A stretch of 15,528 bases of DNA. It comes from Acetobacteraceae bacterium. Its GTDB lineage: Bacteria > Pseudomonadota > Alphaproteobacteria > Acetobacterales > Acetobacteraceae. Each line of letters opens with the position of its first letter. Positions within the stretch are counted from its first letter, which is position 1. Position numbers and translations under genes: made by a program. Below, in pieces: positions 14,620-15,528 of the stretch. Under the pieces are notes generated by a model, which saw only the letters and a program-made list of their open reading frames with translations, was not told the DNA's origin and made no database searches. The stretch covers positions 1 to 15,528 of the forward strand of contig DAHWNE010000005.1 of NCBI GenBank assembly GCA_027340195.1. The letters run 5' to 3'.

Positions 14620-14718
14620 TCAATGCGCGAGTGTCAGCGCGGGCGTCAGCAGCGCCAGCGCGGCGGCGAGCCCGGCACCCAGGGCCAGCACGGTTGGGAT
14701 CATGGAGGACGGCATCAT
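14620..14718 (-). CDS. Predicted 32-residue membrane protein between flgF and flgG
   Basis: This short ORF reads MMPSSMIPTVLAL at the start, continues as an unbroken hydrophobic stretch of Ala, Leu and Gly, and ends in TLAH-stop. It has no charged residue before the final histidine, so about residues 7-30 would form one membrane helix. Its ATG overlaps the flgF stop as ATGA, the same coupling used elsewhere in this operon. A weak GGGGAA lies 6 bases upstream, and its stop overlaps the flgG ribosome-binding site. A second ATG follows directly and could be the real start. I recognise no family. The alternative is a chance ORF in the 107-base gap, but that gap is exactly bridged by it. Confidence 0.6.
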   Translation of the reverse strand: MMPSSMIPTVLALGAGLAAALALLTPALTLAH

Positions 14719-15464
14719 GGCAGGTTCCCCGGGGTTGGCAGCAGCTTGTCGATGACGCTGGATTTCCGTTGCGATTCCGCCTGGATGAAGCGGGTCATGA
14801 ACTCGAACTGGCGGGAGGTGTTGATCATGTCGGTGAGTTCCAGCACCGGCTGGACGTTGGATCCTTCCACCGCGCCCTGGACGATGCCGGGCGATGTCGC
14901 CGGCTTGGTCGGTGTGCCGGCCACGAAGAGAGAGCCTCCCTGCGCGCGCAGCTGCATCGGGTTGGTCGGCACCACCACGCCGACCTGCGCCACCTGCCGC
15001 CCGCCGGCGGAGAGCGTGCCGTCGCTCGCCACGCTGATGCCGGTATCCTTGGCGCCGAGGCGGATCGGCTTGCCGGTGGTATCCAGCAGGGCGTTGCCCG
15101 CGGCATCCGCGACGGTGCCGTCCGCCAGCAGCCCGAACCGGCCGTCACGGGTCAGCCGAGGTCCGGCCTTGGTCATCACGGTGAAATAGCCCTTGCCGGT
15201 AATGGCGAGATCCAGCGGATTGCCGGTGTGTTGCAGCGGGCCCGGGGTGGTTTCGCGCCAGGTCGCGCGGTCCTCGGTGTAGGCCAGGGTCTGGCCGCCC
15301 GGTGGGGGACGCGCGCCGGGCTGGCGGGTCAGCACCGCGGCGAACTGGATGCGCTGTTCCTGAAACCCCGGCGTGTCGGCATTGGCTAGGTTGTTGGCGA
15401 TCACCGCCATCGCGTGGCTTTGCGCGATCAGGCGGGAGGTGGCGAGGCTGTCGGTGATGTCCAT
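14715..15464 (-). CDS. flgF: Flagellar proximal rod protein
   Basis: The 249-residue proximal rod subunit has the rod-family N-terminal signature AVIANNLANADTPGFQEQRIQF (20-41), the central GNPLDLAITGKGYFTV (81-96) followed by LTRDGRFGLLADG, and the C-terminal EGSNVQPVLELTDMINTSRQFEFMTRFIQ helix. It lacks FlgG's insertion, which, together with gene order, identifies FlgF. The ATG at 15464 gives the full D0 helix; the next in-frame ATG (15410) would delete most of it. No Shine-Dalgarno sequence precedes the start, and a sigma-54 promoter lies directly upstream. It is the first gene of flgF-ORF-flgG-flgA-flgH. Confidence 0.95.
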   Translation of the reverse strand: MDITDSLATSRLIAQSHAMAVIANNLANADTPGFQEQRIQFAAVLTRQPGARPPPGGQTLAYTEDRATWRETTPGPLQHTGNPLDLAITGKGYFTVMTKAGPRLTRDGRFGLLADGTVADAAGNALLDTTGKPIRLGAKDTGISVASDGTLSAGGRQVAQVGVVVPTNPMQLRAQGGSLFVAGTPTKPATSPGIVQGAVEGSNVQPVLELTDMINTSRQFEFMTRFIQAESQRKSSVIDKLLPTPGNLP

Positions 15465-15476
15465 GCCCGTTCGAGG

Positions 15477-15491
15477 GCAAGGCGCGTGCCA
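15477..15491 (-). promoter_or_regulatory. Sigma-54 (-24/-12) promoter of the flgF operon
   Basis: On the minus strand the sequence TGGCAC-GCGCC-TTGC matches the RpoN consensus TGGCACG-N4-TTGC at every defined base, with invariant GG (15490-15489) and GC (15478-15477) at the correct spacing. It faces flgF. Sigma-54 control of rod, ring and hook operons is well established in Caulobacter, where FlbD is the activator. The predicted transcript start, about 12 bases past the -12 GC, falls at about 15465, beside the flgF ATG. Confidence 0.87.
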
Positions 15492-15502
15492 GCGCCGGAA
15501 GG

Positions 15503-15514
15503 GCGGATTTCCGC
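15503..15514. repeat. 12-base palindrome upstream of the sigma-54 promoter
   Basis: GCGGA-TT-TCCGC is a perfect inverted repeat centred about 43 bases upstream of the predicted transcript start of flgF. It could be a regulator site or an accident of GC-rich sequence; only 14 bases lie beyond it in the window. Confidence 0.3.
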
Positions 15515-15528
15515 GATCCGCTCCGGGA

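Noticed and set aside
1..15528. CRISPR arrays, tRNA or rRNA genes, insertion sequences, integrases or attachment repeats
   Set aside because: None seen on reading both strands; no regularly spaced direct repeats, no cloverleaf-like segments and no transposase motifs.

Overview
The window reads as a chromosomal piece of a very GC-rich alphaproteobacterium, most likely Rhodospirillales/Acetobacteraceae. The evidence is a colinear flgF-flgG-flgA-flgH basal-body operon behind a sigma-54 promoter, an aroE-coaE-dnaQ operon coupled by 4-base overlaps, and protein styles typical of that group. The lineage is inferred from gene order and sequence character, not from a search.

Layout. (1) 21-3005, minus: a large single-chain type IIG-like restriction-modification enzyme with an N-terminal nuclease motif and an adenine-methyltransferase core. 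It is divergent from a 112-residue hypothetical gene (3076-3414, plus) that carries a possible beta-clamp-binding peptide near its N-terminus. (2) 3436-5536, minus: the housekeeping operon aroE-coaE-dnaQ (shikimate dehydrogenase, dephospho-CoA kinase, DNA polymerase III epsilon). (3) 5537-5952: a 416-base gap without a convincing gene, ending in a perfect TATAAT box just before the next start. (4) 5953-7017, plus: a membrane-anchored J-domain protein with an SH3-like and a beta-rich C-terminal region. (5) 7086-12137, plus: a four-gene catabolic cluster of alpha/beta hydrolase, molybdopterin-binding large subunit of the xanthine dehydrogenase family, and Rieske ring-hydroxylating oxygenase alpha and beta subunits. 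No ferredoxin, reductase, iron-sulfur or FAD subunit is present in the window. (6) 12144-15464, minus: flgH, flgA, flgG, an unlisted 32-codon membrane-protein ORF, and flgF, transcribed from a textbook -24/-12 promoter at 15477-15491.

How they work together. The flagellar genes build the distal and proximal rod (FlgG, FlgF) and the L-ring (FlgH); FlgA is the P-ring assembly chaperone. They are translationally coupled, and the small ORF sits inside that coupling chain. The catabolic cluster probably oxidises an aromatic or N-heteroaromatic compound by combining molybdenum hydroxylation, Rieske oxygenation and a hydrolytic step; electron-transfer partners must come from elsewhere. Its substrate is unknown. 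It ends only 6 bases from the convergent flgH stop.

The observations most worth pursuing are the 32-residue membrane ORF between flgF and flgG, the sigma-54 promoter whose predicted transcript start falls on the flgF start codon, and the mixed molybdenum/Rieske cluster without electron donors.
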